A stretch of DNA of 64,000 bases from Candidatus Saccharimonadota bacterium (GTDB taxonomy: Bacteria; Patescibacteriota; Saccharimonadia; Saccharimonadales; Saccharimonadaceae). The position numbers were made by a program, and so were the translations under genes. The stretch spans positions 386,366-450,365 of the forward strand of contig CAJPNK010000001.1 of NCBI GenBank assembly GCA_905372095.1, in the 5' to 3' direction. The notes beneath the pieces were generated by a model. It ran no database searches and had not been told where the DNA came from. It saw only the letters and a program-made list of their open reading frames with translations. Positions 63,970 to 64,000 of this stretch are shown here, in pieces (position 1 is the stretch's first letter; each line of letters begins with the position of its first letter).

Positions 63970-64000
63970 AATTACCCCCTCTTATTTATTATATTAAAAA

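Overview
The window looks like a piece of a reduced-genome bacterium of the Patescibacteria/CPR, most likely Candidatus Saccharibacteria (TM7). This is inferred, not proven. The reasons are: very short intergenic gaps; many first genes with a TATAAT-like -10 box only 4-10 nt before the start codon (leaderless or nearly leaderless transcripts); fermentation through phosphoketolase and acetate kinase; no amino-acid, lipid or cofactor pathways apart from ThyA/DHFR; and informational proteins that have lost zinc modules. The standard code applies, since TGA ends several intact genes.

Layout. 1-15.5 kb: UvrA C-terminus, DedA, ribosomal protein L25, an ABC exporter, an SDR, a Fur/PerR-type regulator with a perfect operator and a thioredoxin, an unknown protein, a uracil-DNA glycosylase-like protein, DUF488, CysS, an AI-2E family permease, a P-type ATPase and a SulP transporter fused to a nucleotidyltransferase-like domain. 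15.6-18.9 kb: a small defence island. A CD-NTase (SMODS plus AGS-C) and a SLATT two-TM effector, i.e. a minimal CBASS, lie divergent from a LexA-like self-cleaving repressor. Downstream are remnants of a cytosine methyltransferase and a large serine recombinase, next to tRNA-Gln. 19-26 kb: Erm-like rRNA methyltransferase, phosphoketolase and acetate kinase, an RlmD/TrmA-type methyltransferase and a DHH phosphoesterase. 26-34 kb: LysM-CHAP wall hydrolase with a structured leader, L1, a dTTP-synthesis group (thyA, folA, dcd, tmk), an RSH-like protein, and L10-L7/L12 with its leader.

34-41 kb: an unknown protein, DUF2797, dnaX, dnaB, a GT39-like membrane protein, ybaB and recR. 41-44.6 kb: a small membrane-protein gene flanked by strong RNA structures, then a peptidase, a GNAT protein and an HD hydrolase. 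44.6-54 kb: two alpha/beta hydrolases, uvrC, a YvlD-like protein, secG, an oligopeptide-binding protein, tRNA-Leu(GAG), tRNA-Cys, tRNA-Leu(UAA), a membrane protein and ligA. 53.7-57.2 kb: a cluster of two deoxyribosyltransferase-like proteins, an APH-like kinase and an ABC exporter. 57.2-58.2 kb: a candidate small RNA, tRNA-Ala(GGC) with a broken partial copy, tRNA-Val(CAC), tRNA-Ala(CGC) and a possible attenuator. 58.2-64 kb: DUF2798, rarA, a CPBP protease, a DUF2569-like protein and a GH13 glucosidase.

How it works together: phosphoketolase and AckA give ATP from pentose or hexose phosphates, and GH13 could feed glucose in. ThyA, DHFR, Dcd and Tmk make dTTP from salvaged nucleotides. UvrA/C, LigA, RecR, RarA, DnaX and DnaB form a near-complete replication and repair set. 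The most notable items are the SOS-type-repressor-linked CBASS island and the parallel loss of structural zinc or Fe-S cysteines in DnaX, RecR, LigA and the TrmA-family methyltransferase.
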